DNA of 64,000 bases from Rubrivivax sp. (GCA_027485165.1 JAIXRN010000056.1:1-64000); one strand, 5' to 3'; positions 8,838-19,174 are shown, counted from the stretch's first letter. Translations and numbers: made by a program. Notes: generated by a model from the letters alone, not told the origin.

Positions 8838-9813
8838 ACAGCCACACCGTCGACGGCTCAGGCACCGCGGCCAGCATGGCACCCGCCACCAGGGTCTGGG
8901 CATAAGCCGTGGGGTGGATGGCGTCCCAGAACAGGGCGCTGTTCGCGTTGCAGTTGTTGCCGCTGAAGCCGCAGGCCTGGGTGACGTTGGTAAAGCCGAA
9001 GGCCGTCGGGTTGGCCACGTAGCCGCCGATGAGCCCGGCCAGGTCGAAGATCTGCGCGCCACTGCCGGCAAGTGCCTGGTTCAGCGCCGCGTTGAAGACC
9101 CCGGACACAAAGCTGGCCGCCCCGGCGGCGGCCGGGCCACCGGCCAGCGCTGCCGGCGACAGGCCGACGTTCGGCACGTTCCACACCACCACCCGGCCCG
9201 CGCCAGCACCAACCAGCGTGTTCACCATCTGGGCCGTGGCCGTGGCGTAAGCGGTGGCGCCAGCAGTGGCCAGGGCCACGATGTTGGCGGGGTTGGCCGC
9301 CACCAGGTCGATGGTGTCACGCACGTCGTTGCCGCCGCCGGCGATGACGTACAGCGCGCTGGACGACACCGCGTTGGTGGACAGGTAGCCGTTCAGCTGC
9401 GTGCGCACGCTGGCCGGAAACGGTGCCGGGATGAAGGGCGGTACGCCGTTGCCGTCGATGGTGGTGCGGGCGCCGCCGAAGGCGTAGTTACCGCCGCCAT
9501 TCAGCGACGGTGCCGCGAACGACGACAGCCCCAGCCCCGTCGCCAGGCCGCTGACCCAGGTGGCGCCGTTGCTGTAGGTGTTGGACGGCGAGTAGGGCAA
9601 GGTGCCGATGAAGGTGGCGTTGGTCGGGTTGGGACCGTTCAAGCCCAGCAGGCGGCGGTTGTTGCCGCTGTCCGACAGGCTGTCGCCGAAGACATACATC
9701 GCGCTGAACGCGGACGACACGGTGCCCTGGGTCGAGACCTGGGCTTGGCTGGCCATGCTGGCGCAGGCGATGCTGGCCGCCAGGGCCAGGCGAAGGAAAG
9801 AGGAAGAGGTCAT
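8782..9813 (-). CDS. GDSL/SGNH esterase with PEP-CTERM sorting tag
   Basis: Exported hydrolase of 343 aa. A signal peptide (LALAASIACASMASQAQ) is followed by the SGNH block I motif YVFGDSLSDSGNN with the nucleophile Ser. An internal block contains ALYVIAGGGNDVRD, and the late DAIHPTAYAQ supplies the catalytic Asp/His pair. The last 27 residues form a PEP-CTERM signal: VPEPST, a hydrophobic helix (VWLFMAGLLGFAVLA) and a final RRR cluster. PEP-CTERM proteins are processed by an exosortase and are associated with exopolysaccharide producers. No exosortase is in this window. GGGAG precedes the ATG at a good distance. Substrate unknown; carboxylesterase or lipase activity is likely. Confidence 0.93.
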   Translation of the reverse strand: MTSSSFLRLALAASIACASMASQAQVSTQGTVSSAFSAMYVFGDSLSDSGNNRRLLGLNGPNPTNATFIGTLPYSPSNTYSNGATWVSGLATGLGLSSFAAPSLNGGGNYAFGGARTTIDGNGVPPFIPAPFPASVRTQLNGYLSTNAVSSSALYVIAGGGNDVRDTIDLVAANPANIVALATAGATAYATATAQMVNTLVGAGAGRVVVWNVPNVGLSPAALAGGPAAAGAASFVSGVFNAALNQALAGSGAQIFDLAGLIGGYVANPTAFGFTNVTQACGFSGNNCNANSALFWDAIHPTAYAQTLVAGAMLAAVPEPSTVWLFMAGLLGFAVLARRRPAG

Positions 9814-9942
9814 GAAGGGCTCCCGGAGGGGGGCAAAAGGGAAGCCTGAAAACTACCACCTGCCCCCACCCGAAGCATCGGGCTATGCCCTGGCGCCAGT
9901 CGGCGACCCCCACGTTCGCGGGGCCGATCCCGGGGGCCCAAT

Positions 9943-10021
9943 GCGGCTTGCGCCGCGGTGCGACCAATTCACCGCGGCTTGCGCCGCGGTTTCGCCAATT
10001 CACCGCGGCTTGCGCCGCGGT
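9943..10021. repeat. Three palindromic hairpin repeats with a 31-bp period
   Basis: GCGGCTTGCGCCGCGGT begins at 9943, 9974 and 10005, exactly 31 bases apart. Copies two and three are perfect inverted repeats, ACCGCGGC-TTGC-GCCGCGGT: an 8-bp stem with a 4-base loop. The linkers resemble each other, with CAATTCACC before copies two and three. The third copy overlaps the last codons of ygiQ. It may act as a 3'-end stabiliser or terminator array for ygiQ, or be a REP-like dispersed element. Confidence 0.9.
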
Positions 10022-12360
10022 GTGGCCTTGGCCACCGGTGTCACCCCCGGCCGCGGCGGCAGGCCGGTGTGCTGCGTCAGCAGCCGGCCTTGCGTGACGC
10101 CCGAGGTTCGCGCCCCGGCAGGCGTGCTGTTCTTGCGCCGCGCGCTGGTGTAGCCGCCGTCGCTGTTGCCCGACGGCTGGTAGGTCGGAATCAGCTGGTG
10201 TTTGCCGTTGCCGATCAGATCGGCCCGGCCCATGGCCTTCAGCGCTTCGCGCAGCAGCGGCCAATTGTTCGGGTCGTGCCAGCGCAGGAAGGCCTTGTGC
10301 AGGCGACGGCGCTTTTCGCCGCGCACGATATCCACCTTCTCGGCGCGCGCGTTCGGGCCTTCGTTGTCGCGGCTGATGCCCTTCAGCGGGTTCAGGCCGC
10401 TGTGGTACATCGCGGTGGCGGTGGCCATGGGGCTGGGGTAGAAGGTCTGCACCTGATCGGCCTTGAAGCCATTCTTCTTGAGCCAGCAAGCGAGGTTCAT
10501 CATGTCCTCGTCGCGCGTGCCGGGGTGCGCGGCGATGAAGTACGGAATCAGGTACTGCTTCTTGCCGGCCTCGGCGCTGTACTGTTCGAACAGCTGCTTG
10601 AAGCGGTCGTAGCTGCCGATGCCCGGCTTCATCATCTTCGACAGCGGCCCGCCTTCGGTGTGCTCGGGCGCGATCTTCAGGTAGCCGCCCACGTGGTGGG
10701 TGACGAGTTCCTTGATGTATTCCGGGCTCTTCACCGCCAGGTCGTAACGCAGGCCGCTGCCGATCAGGATCTTCTTCACGCCGCGCAGCGCGCGGGCGCG
10801 GCGGTACATCTTGATCAGCGGCCCGTGGTCGGTGTTCAGGTTGGGGCAGATGCCGGGGTAGACGCAGCTGGGCTTGCGGCAGGCGGCTTCGATTTCCGGG
10901 CTCTTGCAGCCAATGCGCCACATGTTGGCCGTGGGCCCGCCCAGGTCGCTGACGACGCCGGTGAAGCCCTTGACCTTGTCGCGCATCTCTTCGATTTCGC
11001 GGATCACGCTGTCTTCGCTGCGGCTCTGGATGATCCGGCCTTCGTGCTCGGTGATGCTGCAGAAGGTGCAGCCACCAAAGCACCCGCGCATGATGTTCAC
11101 GCTGAAGCGGATCATTTCCCAGGCCGGGATCTTGGTCACGCCGTCGTGGCCGCCTTGTTCGTCGGCGTAGGCCGGGTGCGGGCTGCGCGCATACGGCAGG
11201 TCGAAGACATGGTCCATCTCGGGCGTGGCCAGCGGGATGGGCGGGGGGTTCACCCACAGGTCGCGCGCAGTTGCCCCGGTACCGTGGGCCTGCACCAGGG
11301 CGCGCGCGTTGCCCGGGTTGGTTTCCAGGTGCAGCACGCGATTGGCGTGGGCGTAAAGCACCGGGTCGCTCTTCACCTGCTCGTAGCTGGGTAGGCGTAC
11401 CACGGTCTTGTCGCGCGGGGGCAGCTTCACGGCGCCGGCAGCCTTGCGCGAGACCGGCATCGCGATCGTCAGTTCCGCCGGCGGGCCGGACGGCGCGGCT
11501 TCTTCCGTGCTGCAGCTGGCGCCCTTGGCCTGGGCCACTTCCTCGGTCGTCAGGTAGGGGTTGATGAACTCGTCCACCCGGCCCGGGCGGTCCACTTCGG
11601 TGGAATCGAGCTCGTACCAGTCGGCGAAGGCCAGCACGCCGGCGTCGTCGGTGCGGCGCATGAAGGCCGTACCGCGGATGTCCGTCATGCGTTCGATGGG
11701 TTCGCGTGCGGCCAGGCGGTGGGCGATCTCGATGATGGCGCGCTCGGCGTTGCCGTAGACCAGCAGGTCGGCCTTGCTGTCGACCAGGATGCTGCGGCGC
11801 ACCTTGTCCTGCCAGTAGTCGTAGTGGGCGATGCGGCGCAGGCTGGCTTCGATGCCGCCGATCACCACCGGCACGTCCTTGTAGGCTTCGTTGCAGCGCT
11901 GGGTGTAGACGAGCGTGGCGCGGTCGGGCCGCTTGCCGCCCACGCCGCCCGGGGTGTAGGCGTCGTCGCTGCGCAGCTTTCGGTCAGCCGTGTAGCGGTT
12001 GATCATCGAATCCATGTTCCCGGCGGCCACGCCATAGAACAGATTAGGGCGGCCCAGGGCGCGGAAGGGGTCGGCGCTCTGCCAGTCGGGCTGGGCGATG
12101 ATGCCGACGCGGAAGCCCTGCGCTTCCAGCGTGCGGCCGATCACGGCCATGCCGAAGCTGGGGTGGTCGACGTAGGCGTCGCCGGTGACGATGACGATGT
12201 CGCAGCTGTCCCAGCCCAGCTGGTCCATTTCGGCCCGGCTCATGGGCAGGAAAGGCGCAGGGCCGAAGCGCTTGGCCCAGAAGGGCTTGTAGCCCGTGAT
12301 GGGCTTGGGGGCGGTGGCACCCGGGGCCAGGCCGGCGGGCCGTTCGATGACGCGTGACAT
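10000..12360 (-). CDS. ygiQ: YgiQ family radical SAM protein
   Basis: Radical S-adenosylmethionine enzyme of 786 aa whose substrate is not known. The ATG at 12360 gives [10 protein letters not shown]... followed by [20 protein letters not shown], typical of the family start; the open frame upstream is unrelated sequence. The N-terminal third holds the YgiQ-specific B12-like fold ([20 protein letters not shown]). The 4Fe-4S cluster motif is CFGGCTFC (Cx3Cx2C) near residue 425, followed by [15 protein letters not shown] conserved C-terminal tail contains [20 protein letters not shown]. The final residues are encoded by the third copy of the hairpin repeat. Confidence 0.94.
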   Translation of the reverse strand: MSRVIERPAGLAPGATAPKPITGYKPFWAKRFGPAPFLPMSRAEMDQLGWDSCDIVIVTGDAYVDHPSFGMAVIGRTLEAQGFRVGIIAQPDWQSADPFRALGRPNLFYGVAAGNMDSMINRYTADRKLRSDDAYTPGGVGGKRPDRATLVYTQRCNEAYKDVPVVIGGIEASLRRIAHYDYWQDKVRRSILVDSKADLLVYGNAERAIIEIAHRLAAREPIERMTDIRGTAFMRRTDDAGVLAFADWYELDSTEVDRPGRVDEFINPYLTTEEVAQAKGASCSTEEAAPSGPPAELTIAMPVSRKAAGAVKLPPRDKTVVRLPSYEQVKSDPVLYAHANRVLHLETNPGNARALVQAHGTGATARDLWVNPPPIPLATPEMDHVFDLPYARSPHPAYADEQGGHDGVTKIPAWEMIRFSVNIMRGCFGGCTFCSITEHEGRIIQSRSEDSVIREIEEMRDKVKGFTGVVSDLGGPTANMWRIGCKSPEIEAACRKPSCVYPGICPNLNTDHGPLIKMYRRARALRGVKKILIGSGLRYDLAVKSPEYIKELVTHHVGGYLKIAPEHTEGGPLSKMMKPGIGSYDRFKQLFEQYSAEAGKKQYLIPYFIAAHPGTRDEDMMNLACWLKKNGFKADQVQTFYPSPMATATAMYHSGLNPLKGISRDNEGPNARAEKVDIVRGEKRRRLHKAFLRWHDPNNWPLLREALKAMGRADLIGNGKHQLIPTYQPSGNSDGGYTSARRKNSTPAGARTSGVTQGRLLTQHTGLPPRPGVTPVAKATPRRKPR

Positions 12361-12441
12361 CCGCGGATTGTCCAGGGTTTGCCCCTGTCCGTGCAGGTAC
12401 AAGGGCTCAAGTGGCCGCGCCAGCGGGCCGATAGCCAGGGC

Positions 12442-12999
12442 ATGAACGAGATCCTGTCCTGGCTGGGTTGGGCAGCGGTCGGCCTGCTGGCAGCGGCGGT
12501 GGTCGTGGCCGGCTGGGAACACCTGGTGCGTGAAGCACAGGGCCAGCGCACGGACTGCGGCGCCGCGCCGCAGCGCACCGCCCACATGCCGGTGGACGTG
12601 CCGCTGGACACCGCCAGTGCAGCGCTGCTGCCCGACCTGCACCCACCCGCGGCGCCGCCGGCACCCGCCCCGATCACGGAAGCGGCCGCGCGGCTGGTGG
12701 CCGTGACCCAAGCCCTGTCTCGCGCGGCCCACCCCGGCCGCGCCAGCCACGACGGCGGGCGCTGGATGGACACCACGCCCCGCATCGTGGGCCTGAACGA
12801 ACCTGCGCTGGGCGAACGCGGCGCCCGCGCGCGGCCGGGCGATCGGGCCGCCAGCAACCGGGGCGAACCCGGCAGCGACACCCAGGACGACGCCAAGGGC
12901 CTGCCCCACCTGCCCCACCTGCCCGCCGACGCGCCGCCGCCTGAGCGCGAGCGCGAACGCGAGCGCGCACGCGGCCGCGACGCCGCGCCCAGCGCCTGA
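12442..12999 (+). CDS. Small membrane-anchored hypothetical protein
   Basis: I do not recognise this 185-residue protein. It has one N-terminal membrane segment ([19 protein letters not shown], residues 7-25). The rest is a long, mostly disordered Ala/Pro/Arg-rich tail ending in an alternating Glu-Arg run near residue 170. Third positions are almost all G or C, which supports real coding, and competing frames on the other strand lack recognisable domains. It is divergent from ygiQ, with only 81 bases between the starts. The tail would face the cytoplasm or periplasm depending on orientation. It could be non-coding with chance bias, but I think it is a real gene. Confidence 0.55.
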   Translation: MNEILSWLGWAAVGLLAAAVVVAGWEHLVREAQGQRTDCGAAPQRTAHMPVDVPLDTASAALLPDLHPPAAPPAPAPITEAAARLVAVTQALSRAAHPGRASHDGGRWMDTTPRIVGLNEPALGERGARARPGDRAASNRGEPGSDTQDDAKGLPHLPHLPADAPPPERERERERARGRDAAPSA

Positions 13000-13096
13000 A
13001 CGGCCGGCGAGCCGAGACCGGCCTTCAGCAAACCCACCCTCACTGGGCTGACAATGTGCGCACGCCCAGCCCGGGCGGCCCGCCGCACGAAGCCCC

Positions 13097-13837
13097 ATGG
13101 AAGTCAAACTCGACAAGCGTTACCCCGTCGCTGCCAGCCCCGACCAAGCCTGGCAGGTGCTGAGCGACATCCGCGCCACAGCGGCCTGCATGCCGGGCGC
13201 GCAGATCACCGAACAGATCGACGAGACCCACTTCAAGGGCACGGTGAAGAGCAAAGTCGGCCCGGCGGTGATGCAGTTCGGCGGCGACATCGAACTGCTG
13301 GGCATCGACCCCGCCGCCAAGGAACTGAAGATGCTGGGCAAGGGCGCGGACAAGTCGGGCTCGTCAGCGTCGATGAACCTGGTGGCCCACCTGGAACCCG
13401 GCGAAACGCCCGGCACCAGCGTGCTGGTGGGCCAGGCCACGATCCTGGTCAGCGGCAAGCTGGCGCAGTTCGGCAGCCGGCTGCTGGTACCGGTCTCGGA
13501 CGCAATGCTGGGTCAGTTCGCCAACAACTTCAACACCGCCGCGGTGGCCGTGCCGGCGCCCGCGGCGTCCGCTCAAGCGGCTGGCACGACGGCAGAAGCG
13601 ACAGTCGACGGGCCTGCCGAGACCACTGCCGAAGCCGCAGCCGACACCCGCGCGGCCGTGGCCGCGATGGTGAGCGAAGGCGCACCGGCCATGCCGCCGG
13701 CCCCGGCCCCTTCGGCGGCGCCCGCCAGGGCGCCTGTGCCGGTTTCCCAGCAGCCTGCCAACGAGCTGAATGCCCTGGCCTTGATGTGGATCGTGATCAA
13801 GGGCTGGTTCGCCGGGCTGCTGGGCGGCAAGAAGTAG
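13097..13837 (+). CDS. coxG: CoxG-family SRPBCC protein
   Basis: Member of the carbon monoxide dehydrogenase subunit G family, 246 aa. The START/SRPBCC domain (residues 1-150) has [19 protein letters not shown] and [18 protein letters not shown]. An Ala/Pro-rich linker of about 70 residues follows, then a C-terminal amphipathic/hydrophobic helix, [18 protein letters not shown], just before a basic end. In Oligotropha, CoxG anchors CO dehydrogenase at the membrane, and the C-terminal helix fits that role. No structural cox genes adjoin it; the coxSLM-type genes lie 45 kb away in this window, so whether they work together is open. Confidence 0.88.
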   Translation: MEVKLDKRYPVAASPDQAWQVLSDIRATAACMPGAQITEQIDETHFKGTVKSKVGPAVMQFGGDIELLGIDPAAKELKMLGKGADKSGSSASMNLVAHLEPGETPGTSVLVGQATILVSGKLAQFGSRLLVPVSDAMLGQFANNFNTAAVAVPAPAASAQAAGTTAEATVDGPAETTAEAAADTRAAVAAMVSEGAPAMPPAPAPSAAPARAPVPVSQQPANELNALALMWIVIKGWFAGLLGGKK

Positions 13838-13857
13838 GCTGGCCGCCTCGGCGACGC

Positions 13858-15732
13858 TCACACCGTCGCGAGTGCCCCACCGCTGCCAGCGTCGGTTTCG
13901 TCATCCAGTTCCTCGGCCAGGAAGCCACCGCTCTGGTGCGACCACAACCGGGCGTAGATGCCACCAGCCGCCAGCAGTTCGGCGTGCGTGCCGGTCTCGA
14001 CGATGCGGCCCTGGTCCATCACCACCAGGCGGTCCATGGCCGCGATGGTGGACAGCCGGTGCGCGATGGCCACCACGGTCTTGCCTTCCATCAGCTTGTA
14101 CAGGCTGTGCTGGATGGCGGCTTCAACTTCGCTGTCCAGCGCGCTGGTGGCCTCGTCCAGCAGCAGGATGGGGGCGTCCTTCAGCATCACGCGCGCAATC
14201 GCGATGCGCTGGCGCTGGCCGCCGCTGAGCTTCACGCCGCGTTCGCCCACATGCGCGTCGAAGCCCTTGCGGCCCTTGGCGTCCACCAGGCCCTGGATGA
14301 AGTCGTGCGCCTCGGCGCGCTCGGCTGCGCGCAGCATCTGTGCGTCGTCGGCGCCAGGCCGGCCATAGACCAGGTTGTCGCGCACCGAACGGTGCAGCAG
14401 CGACGTGTCCTGCGTCACCATGCCCACCGCGCTGCGCAGGCTTTCCTGCGTCACGCCGGCGATGTCCTGGCCGTCGATCAGGATGCGGCCCTTCTCCACG
14501 TCGTACAGGCGCAGCAGCAGGTTCACCACCGTGCTCTTGCCCGCGCCTGAACGCCCCACCAGGCCGATCTTTTCGCCCGGGCGGATGTGCAGGTTCAGGT
14601 GGTCGATGACGGTCTTCTTGCCGCCGTATGAAAAGCCGACCTGGTCGAACTGCACCTCGCCGCGCGTCACCTGCAGCGGCACGGCACCGGGTTTGTCGAC
14701 CACGCTGCGGCGCTTGGCCAGGGTGCCGATGCCGTCCTGCACGGTGCCGATGTGTTCAAACAGCGTGGCCATTTCCCACATCACCCAGTGCGAAATGCCG
14801 TTCAGCCGGAAGGCCATGGCAGTGGCCGCGGCCACCGCACCCACGCCCACGGCGCCGTCCACCCACAGGCGAAGGGACAGCATGGCCACGGCGGCGATCA
14901 GCAGCACGCTGAGCAGCTGGTTGACGATCTCGAAGGCCGTCACCAGCCGCATCTGGCCGTAGGCCGTGACCATGAATTCCTGCATCGCGCTGCGCGCAAA
15001 GCCGGCTTCGCGGTTGGAATGCGAAAACAGCTTGACGGTGGCGATGTTCGTGTACGCGTCGGTCACGCGGCCTGTCATCAAGGACCGTGCGTCGGCCTGC
15101 GCCTGGGCCACCTTGCCCAGGCGGGGCACGAAGTAGGTCAGCGTCAACACATACAGCAGCAGCCAACCCAGAAAGGGGGCCATCAGCCAACCGTCGAAGG
15201 CGCCCACCACGGCCAGCAGGGTGGCGAAGTAGATGACCACGTAGACCAGGATGTCGGCAAACACCAGCCAGGTGTCGCGCACTGCCAGAGCGGTCTGCAT
15301 CACCTTGGTGGCAATGCGCCCGGCGAATTCGTCCTGGTAGAACGACATGCTCTGCTCGAGCATGTGGCGGTGGAAGTTCCAGCGCAGCCGCATCGGGAAG
15401 TTGCTGAACACCGCCTGGTACTTGAACAGCGCCTGCAGCGCCGCCAGCCCGATGCTGGCGGCCAGCACCCAGGCCAGCAGCTTGAGCGTGTCGCCTTCCT
15501 GCGCGAACAGCTCGGCGGGCTTGACCTTGGCCAGCACGTCCACCACGTGCGCCATCATGCTGAAGAGCAGGGCTTCGAAGGCACCGATGCCGGCGGTGCA
15601 GATCGTCACCAGCAGGATGTAGGGGCGCACGCCGCGGGAGCATTCCCACAGGAATGCGAAGAAACCAGGCGGCGGGGGGTCTGCGGGTGCTTCCGGGTAG
15701 GGCTGCACCAGGCGTTCGAAGCGTTGGAACAC
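13858..15732 (-). CDS. ABC exporter, fused permease and ATPase
   Basis: Half-transporter of 624 aa. An ABC type I exporter membrane domain (about residues 35-330, six helices) is fused to a nucleotide-binding domain (about 365-605). Walker A is [13 protein letters not shown], the signature is [14 protein letters not shown], Walker B is ILLLDEATS, and the H-loop is [10 protein letters not shown]. All are intact, so it should hydrolyse ATP as a dimer. The N-terminus is cytoplasmic and Pro-rich. It resembles MsbA- and multidrug-type exporters, but the cargo cannot be read from sequence. It is divergent from the nitrile hydratase operon with 66 bases between starts and ends 20 bases from the coxG stop. 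Confidence 0.93.
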   Translation of the reverse strand: MFQRFERLVQPYPEAPADPPPPGFFAFLWECSRGVRPYILLVTICTAGIGAFEALLFSMMAHVVDVLAKVKPAELFAQEGDTLKLLAWVLAASIGLAALQALFKYQAVFSNFPMRLRWNFHRHMLEQSMSFYQDEFAGRIATKVMQTALAVRDTWLVFADILVYVVIYFATLLAVVGAFDGWLMAPFLGWLLLYVLTLTYFVPRLGKVAQAQADARSLMTGRVTDAYTNIATVKLFSHSNREAGFARSAMQEFMVTAYGQMRLVTAFEIVNQLLSVLLIAAVAMLSLRLWVDGAVGVGAVAAATAMAFRLNGISHWVMWEMATLFEHIGTVQDGIGTLAKRRSVVDKPGAVPLQVTRGEVQFDQVGFSYGGKKTVIDHLNLHIRPGEKIGLVGRSGAGKSTVVNLLLRLYDVEKGRILIDGQDIAGVTQESLRSAVGMVTQDTSLLHRSVRDNLVYGRPGADDAQMLRAAERAEAHDFIQGLVDAKGRKGFDAHVGERGVKLSGGQRQRIAIARVMLKDAPILLLDEATSALDSEVEAAIQHSLYKLMEGKTVVAIAHRLSTIAAMDRLVVMDQGRIVETGTHAELLAAGGIYARLWSHQSGGFLAEELDDETDAGSGGALATV

Positions 15733-15798
15733 GGCTGGGCTCCTGGTGGGGGACCGGCATTATGGGGACGGGCCCATGACGCGACCTACACTGCCGGA

Positions 15799-16488
15799 AT
15801 GACGATGTCGGCCCCACACCACGCGCACGACGCACACGGCGCCGATGCCCCGCACCCACACACGCACGAGCACAGCCACCTGGACGAGATGGACTTGCGC
15901 GTGCGCGCGCTCGAAACCTTGCTGGTCGAAAAAGGCTATGTCGACCCCGCCGCCATCGAGCGCCTGATCGAAACCTACGAAGTGCAGGTGGGCCCGCACA
16001 ACGGGGCGCGCGTGGTGGCCCGCGCCTGGGCCGACGCCGACTTCCGTGACTGGCTGGCACGCGACGCCACCACCGCCATCTCGTCGCTAGGCTACAGCGG
16101 GCGCCAGGGCGAACACATGGTGGCCGTCTTCAACACCCCGCAGCAACACCACCTGGTGGTGTGCACGCTGTGCAGCTGCTACCCCTGGCCGGTGCTGGGC
16201 CTGCCGCCAGCCTGGTACAAGAGCGCGGCCTACCGGTCACGCGCTGTTGCCGCGCCGCGCGCGGTGCTGGCCGACTTCGGCTTGACGCTGCCGGCCGGCA
16301 CCGCAGTGCAGGTGTGGGATTCCACCGCCGAGGTGCGCTACCTGGTGGTGCCGATGCGCCCGGCCGGCACCGAAGGTTTCAGCGAAGAACAGCTGGCAGC
16401 CCTGGTGACACGCGACGCGATGATCGGCACGGGCCTGGCCCTGCCCGCGCCGCCGGCCAGCGCGTCAGCCCCGGCCGGCCCGACATGA
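15799..16488 (+). CDS. nthA: Nitrile hydratase alpha subunit, cobalt type
   Basis: Catalytic metal-binding subunit that hydrates nitriles to amides in the cytoplasm with the beta subunit. The claw motif [10 protein letters not shown] has Thr and Tyr at the positions typical of cobalt rather than iron enzymes. The three Cys ligands are present, two of which become sulfinic and sulfenic acids in the family. [15 protein letters not shown] follows, as in Pseudomonas putida-type enzymes. The first 29 residues carry nine His, a feature seen in some relatives that may help metal delivery. A TACACT hexamer ends 6 bases before the ATG, suggesting a nearly leaderless mRNA. The stop overlaps the beta start by 4 bases. 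Confidence 0.97.
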   Translation: MTMSAPHHAHDAHGADAPHPHTHEHSHLDEMDLRVRALETLLVEKGYVDPAAIERLIETYEVQVGPHNGARVVARAWADADFRDWLARDATTAISSLGYSGRQGEHMVAVFNTPQQHHLVVCTLCSCYPWPVLGLPPAWYKSAAYRSRAVAAPRAVLADFGLTLPAGTAVQVWDSTAEVRYLVVPMRPAGTEGFSEEQLAALVTRDAMIGTGLALPAPPASASAPAGPT

Positions 16489-17162
16489 ACGGCGTGCACG
16501 ACATGGGCGGCCTGCACGGCTTCGGCCCGGTGCAGCCCGAGGGCCCGGCCGAGCCGCTGTTCCACGCCCCCTGGGAACGCCGCGCCCTGGGCCTGACGCT
16601 GGCGATGGGCGCCACTGGCCAGTGGAACATCGACCAGGCGCGCGCTGCGCGCGAAAGCCTGCCCGCTGCCACCTACCTGACGGCCGGCTACTACGGCATC
16701 TGGCTGCTGGGCATGGAAAAGCTGCTGCTGCAACGCGGCCTGGTGCAGCCAGACGAGCTGGCCGCCGGCCATGCCCTGCACCCGCCGCTGCCGCTGGCGC
16801 GCGTGCTGCGCCCAGGCGAAGTGGCCGCTGCGCTGGCCCGCGGCACGCCCGCCACGCCCGCCCGCTTTGCCCCCGGAGACACGGTACGGGCGCGCAACAC
16901 CCATTTCAGCGGCCACACACGGCTGCCGCGCTATGTGCGCGGGCACGTGGGGCGCGTGCTGCAGGTGCACGGGGCCCACGTGCTGGCCGACAGCCATGCT
17001 GCGTCGCCGCCCGGCGCGCCCTTCGACGAAGCGCCAACCTGGCTCTACACCGTCGCCTTCGACGCCGCCACGCTGTGGGGCGACTCGGCCGAGGCCGATA
17101 CGCAGGTCAGCATCGACGCCTGGGAACCCTATCTGGAACCCTGCCTGCAGCACCGCTCATGA
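16485..17162 (+). CDS. nthB: Nitrile hydratase beta subunit
   Basis: Partner of the alpha subunit, 225 aa. The N-terminus [19 protein letters not shown] is the hallmark of the family. Helical residues 30-90 ([25 protein letters not shown]) form the alpha-beta interface. The C-terminal SH3-like barrel includes [24 protein letters not shown] and a final [11 protein letters not shown]. The Arg residues near [10 protein letters not shown] correspond to those that contact the oxidised Cys ligands. The ATG overlaps the alpha stop, and the stop overlaps the start of the activator gene, so the three are translationally coupled. Confidence 0.97.
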   Translation: MNGVHDMGGLHGFGPVQPEGPAEPLFHAPWERRALGLTLAMGATGQWNIDQARAARESLPAATYLTAGYYGIWLLGMEKLLLQRGLVQPDELAAGHALHPPLPLARVLRPGEVAAALARGTPATPARFAPGDTVRARNTHFSGHTRLPRYVRGHVGRVLQVHGAHVLADSHAASPPGAPFDEAPTWLYTVAFDAATLWGDSAEADTQVSIDAWEPYLEPCLQHRS

Positions 17163-17545
17163 CGGCCGGCATGACACCGGATCGCCCGCCACCCCTGCCC
17201 GGCCAGCCGCGCGACGCGCACGGCCCGGTCTTCACCGCGCCCTGGCAGGCCCAGGCCTTCGCGCTGGTGCTGGTCCTGCACGAGCGCGGCGCCTTCACCT
17301 GGCCCGAATGGGCCGCCGCGCTGGCCGCCGCCATCCAGCGCGCGCAGGCCGCGGGCGACCCCGACACCGGCAGCACTTACTACCAGCATTGGCTGGATGC
17401 GCTGGAAGACATCAGCATCGCCAAGGGCCTGGCCGACCCTGAGCGCCTGCACGCGCTGGAACACGCCTGGGAAGCCGCCGCACAGCGCACGCCGCACGGC
17501 CTGCCGGTAGTGCTGAACGACAGCGAGCGCGCCCTGGCACGCTGA
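17159..17545 (+). CDS. Nitrile hydratase activator / accessory protein (P14K, NhlE type)
   Basis: Small metallochaperone-like protein of 128 aa, required in cobalt-type systems for metal insertion or Cys oxidation by subunit exchange. It resembles the N-terminal helical part of the beta subunit: FTAPWQAQAFALVLVLHERG, FTWPEWAAALAAAI and YYQHWLDALEDISIAKGL. The ATG overlaps the beta stop by 4 bases, giving the alpha-beta-activator order known from Pseudomonas putida. No amidase or cobalt permease follows; the next gene is convergent. The assignment rests on position and the shared fold. Confidence 0.9.
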   Translation: MTAGMTPDRPPPLPGQPRDAHGPVFTAPWQAQAFALVLVLHERGAFTWPEWAAALAAAIQRAQAAGDPDTGSTYYQHWLDALEDISIAKGLADPERLHALEHAWEAAAQRTPHGLPVVLNDSERALAR

Positions 17546-17611
17546 CGGCCAGCAGCGGGCAGCTGCAGGCCAGGGCTGGGGCCGCAGACCGAAGCTGGGG
17601 CTGGGGCCGGT

Positions 17612-19174
17612 TCAGGCCGGCGCGGCCTGCAGCCTGAACGTGGCCACCAGGGTGGTCAGCGTCGCGGCCTGCTGCTTCAGGCTTTCGGCCGCAGCGGCAC
17701 TCTGTTCCACGAGCGCGGCGTTCTGCTGCGTCATCTGGTCCAGCTGCGCCACGCTCTGGTTGACCTGGCCGATGCCACCGCGCTGTTCGCCCGTGGCGGT
17801 GCTGATCTCACCAATGATGTCGGTGACGCGCTGCACGCTGGCCACGATGTCGGTCATCGTGCTGCCGGCGTCCTGCACCAGACGGGCGCCGGTTTCCACG
17901 CGTTCGACCGAAGCGCCGATCAGCGTCTTGATCTCGCGCGCGGCTTCGGCGCTGCGCTGCGCCAGGCTGCGCACTTCGCCCGCCACGACGGCAAAGCCAC
18001 GGCCCTGCTCACCGGCGCGGGCGGCTTCCACAGCCGCGTTCAGGGCCAGGATGTTGGTCTGGAACGCAATGCCGTCGATGGTGCCGATGATGTCGGCGAT
18101 GCGCCGGCTGCTGGCGCTGATCTCGTCCATCGTCGACACCACCTGGGCCACCACGGCGCCGCCGCGCTGGGCCACTTGCGACGCCCCGGCCGCCAGCTGT
18201 GTGGCCTGGCTGGCCGAATCGGCACTGTGCGACACGGCGCCGTGCAGCTGTTCGATGCTGCTGGCCGTGGCCTGCAGGTTGCCGGCCGTCAGCTCGGTGC
18301 GCTGGCTCAGGTCCTGGTTACCCACCGCCACTTCGGCGCTGGCGACCTGGATCGATTCCGCCGCCTGCCGCACCTGGCCCACCAGCCCGCGCAGGCCGGC
18401 CTGCATGGCCTGCAGCGCGCGCAGCAGCGCGGCGGTTTCGTCTTGGCCCTGCACGGGGCTGTCGTCGCTCAGGTCACCGCTGGCAATGCGCATGGCCAGC
18501 GCCTGTGCCTGCTGCAGCGGCATCAGCACCGAACGCAACGTCAGCCACAGCAGGGGCAGCACCACGACCAGGGTGAAGCCCACCAGCAGCAGGCGCAGGT
18601 TGGACACGAAAGTGGCGGTCTCGGCCATTTCCTGGCGAATGGCGGCCTGGGTGGCTTGCTGGGCCAGGGCCAGTTCGCCGCTGGTCTTCACCATGGCCAG
18701 CGCAGCGGGCTCTTCGCGTTCGGCATAGGCCACCGCAGCAGAGTTGTCGATCTGGGCGCCCTTCAGCTTCTCCCCAATCGGCCCGATGGCGGCGGCGTAG
18801 GCGGCCAGCTCCTTGGCCTGGCGCTGGGTGAGCGCCAGTACCTCGGCAGAAGCGCCCTCGGCCTTGCCCAGCGCCTCGCCACGCTGGCCCACGGCGGCGA
18901 CAGCGGCCTGCCACAGACCGAACAGCCTTTCGACTTCCACCGTGTTGGTGGTCGACAGCATCTGCGCCTGCAGGCGCCGTGTCTCGGCGATACCTTCCTT
19001 CAGCTGGCCGATGCTGTCGGCGCTGTGCTGGGCGCGGTCGAACAGGGCTTCGACACGGGCGATGCCCAGGTTGTTGGACAGCACGCCCCAGACGCCCAGC
19101 GTCAACAGCGACAGCGTGACGAAACCCATCACAAGAAAGAAACGGGTGCGCAGGGTGAAGCGACGCAGCAACAT
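17612..19174 (-). CDS. Methyl-accepting chemotaxis protein
   Basis: Transmembrane chemoreceptor of 520 aa. The first membrane helix is near residues 12-32 ([19 protein letters not shown]). A four-helix-bundle type periplasmic domain follows (to about residue 187), then a second helix ([16 protein letters not shown]), a HAMP domain and a long cytoplasmic signalling hairpin. The hairpin tip reads [20 protein letters not shown], followed by [20 protein letters not shown], which binds CheA and CheW. The C-terminus (FRLQAAPA) lacks a CheR-tethering pentapeptide. The ATG at 19174 is the last one before the first membrane helix; the open frame continues upstream but overlaps the divergent cupin gene. 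Ligand unknown. Confidence 0.94.
   Translation of the reverse strand: MLLRRFTLRTRFFLVMGFVTLSLLTLGVWGVLSNNLGIARVEALFDRAQHSADSIGQLKEGIAETRRLQAQMLSTTNTVEVERLFGLWQAAVAAVGQRGEALGKAEGASAEVLALTQRQAKELAAYAAAIGPIGEKLKGAQIDNSAAVAYAEREEPAALAMVKTSGELALAQQATQAAIRQEMAETATFVSNLRLLLVGFTLVVVLPLLWLTLRSVLMPLQQAQALAMRIASGDLSDDSPVQGQDETAALLRALQAMQAGLRGLVGQVRQAAESIQVASAEVAVGNQDLSQRTELTAGNLQATASSIEQLHGAVSHSADSASQATQLAAGASQVAQRGGAVVAQVVSTMDEISASSRRIADIIGTIDGIAFQTNILALNAAVEAARAGEQGRGFAVVAGEVRSLAQRSAEAAREIKTLIGASVERVETGARLVQDAGSTMTDIVASVQRVTDIIGEISTATGEQRGGIGQVNQSVAQLDQMTQQNAALVEQSAAAAESLKQQAATLTTLVATFRLQAAPA

Noticed and set aside
9943..10021. CRISPR array
   Set aside because: The 31-bp periodicity comes from a 17-20 bp palindrome with similar, short linkers. 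Spacers are not unique and of normal length, and no cas genes are present.
12361..13116. 250-residue N-terminal extension of YgiQ
   Set aside because: The extension is low-complexity, antisense to the small membrane protein, and the known family start is at 12360.
14752..15798. Long N-terminal extension of nitrile hydratase alpha
   Set aside because: The open frame runs upstream inside the divergent ABC exporter gene; the family N-terminus and the His-rich tail begin at 15799.
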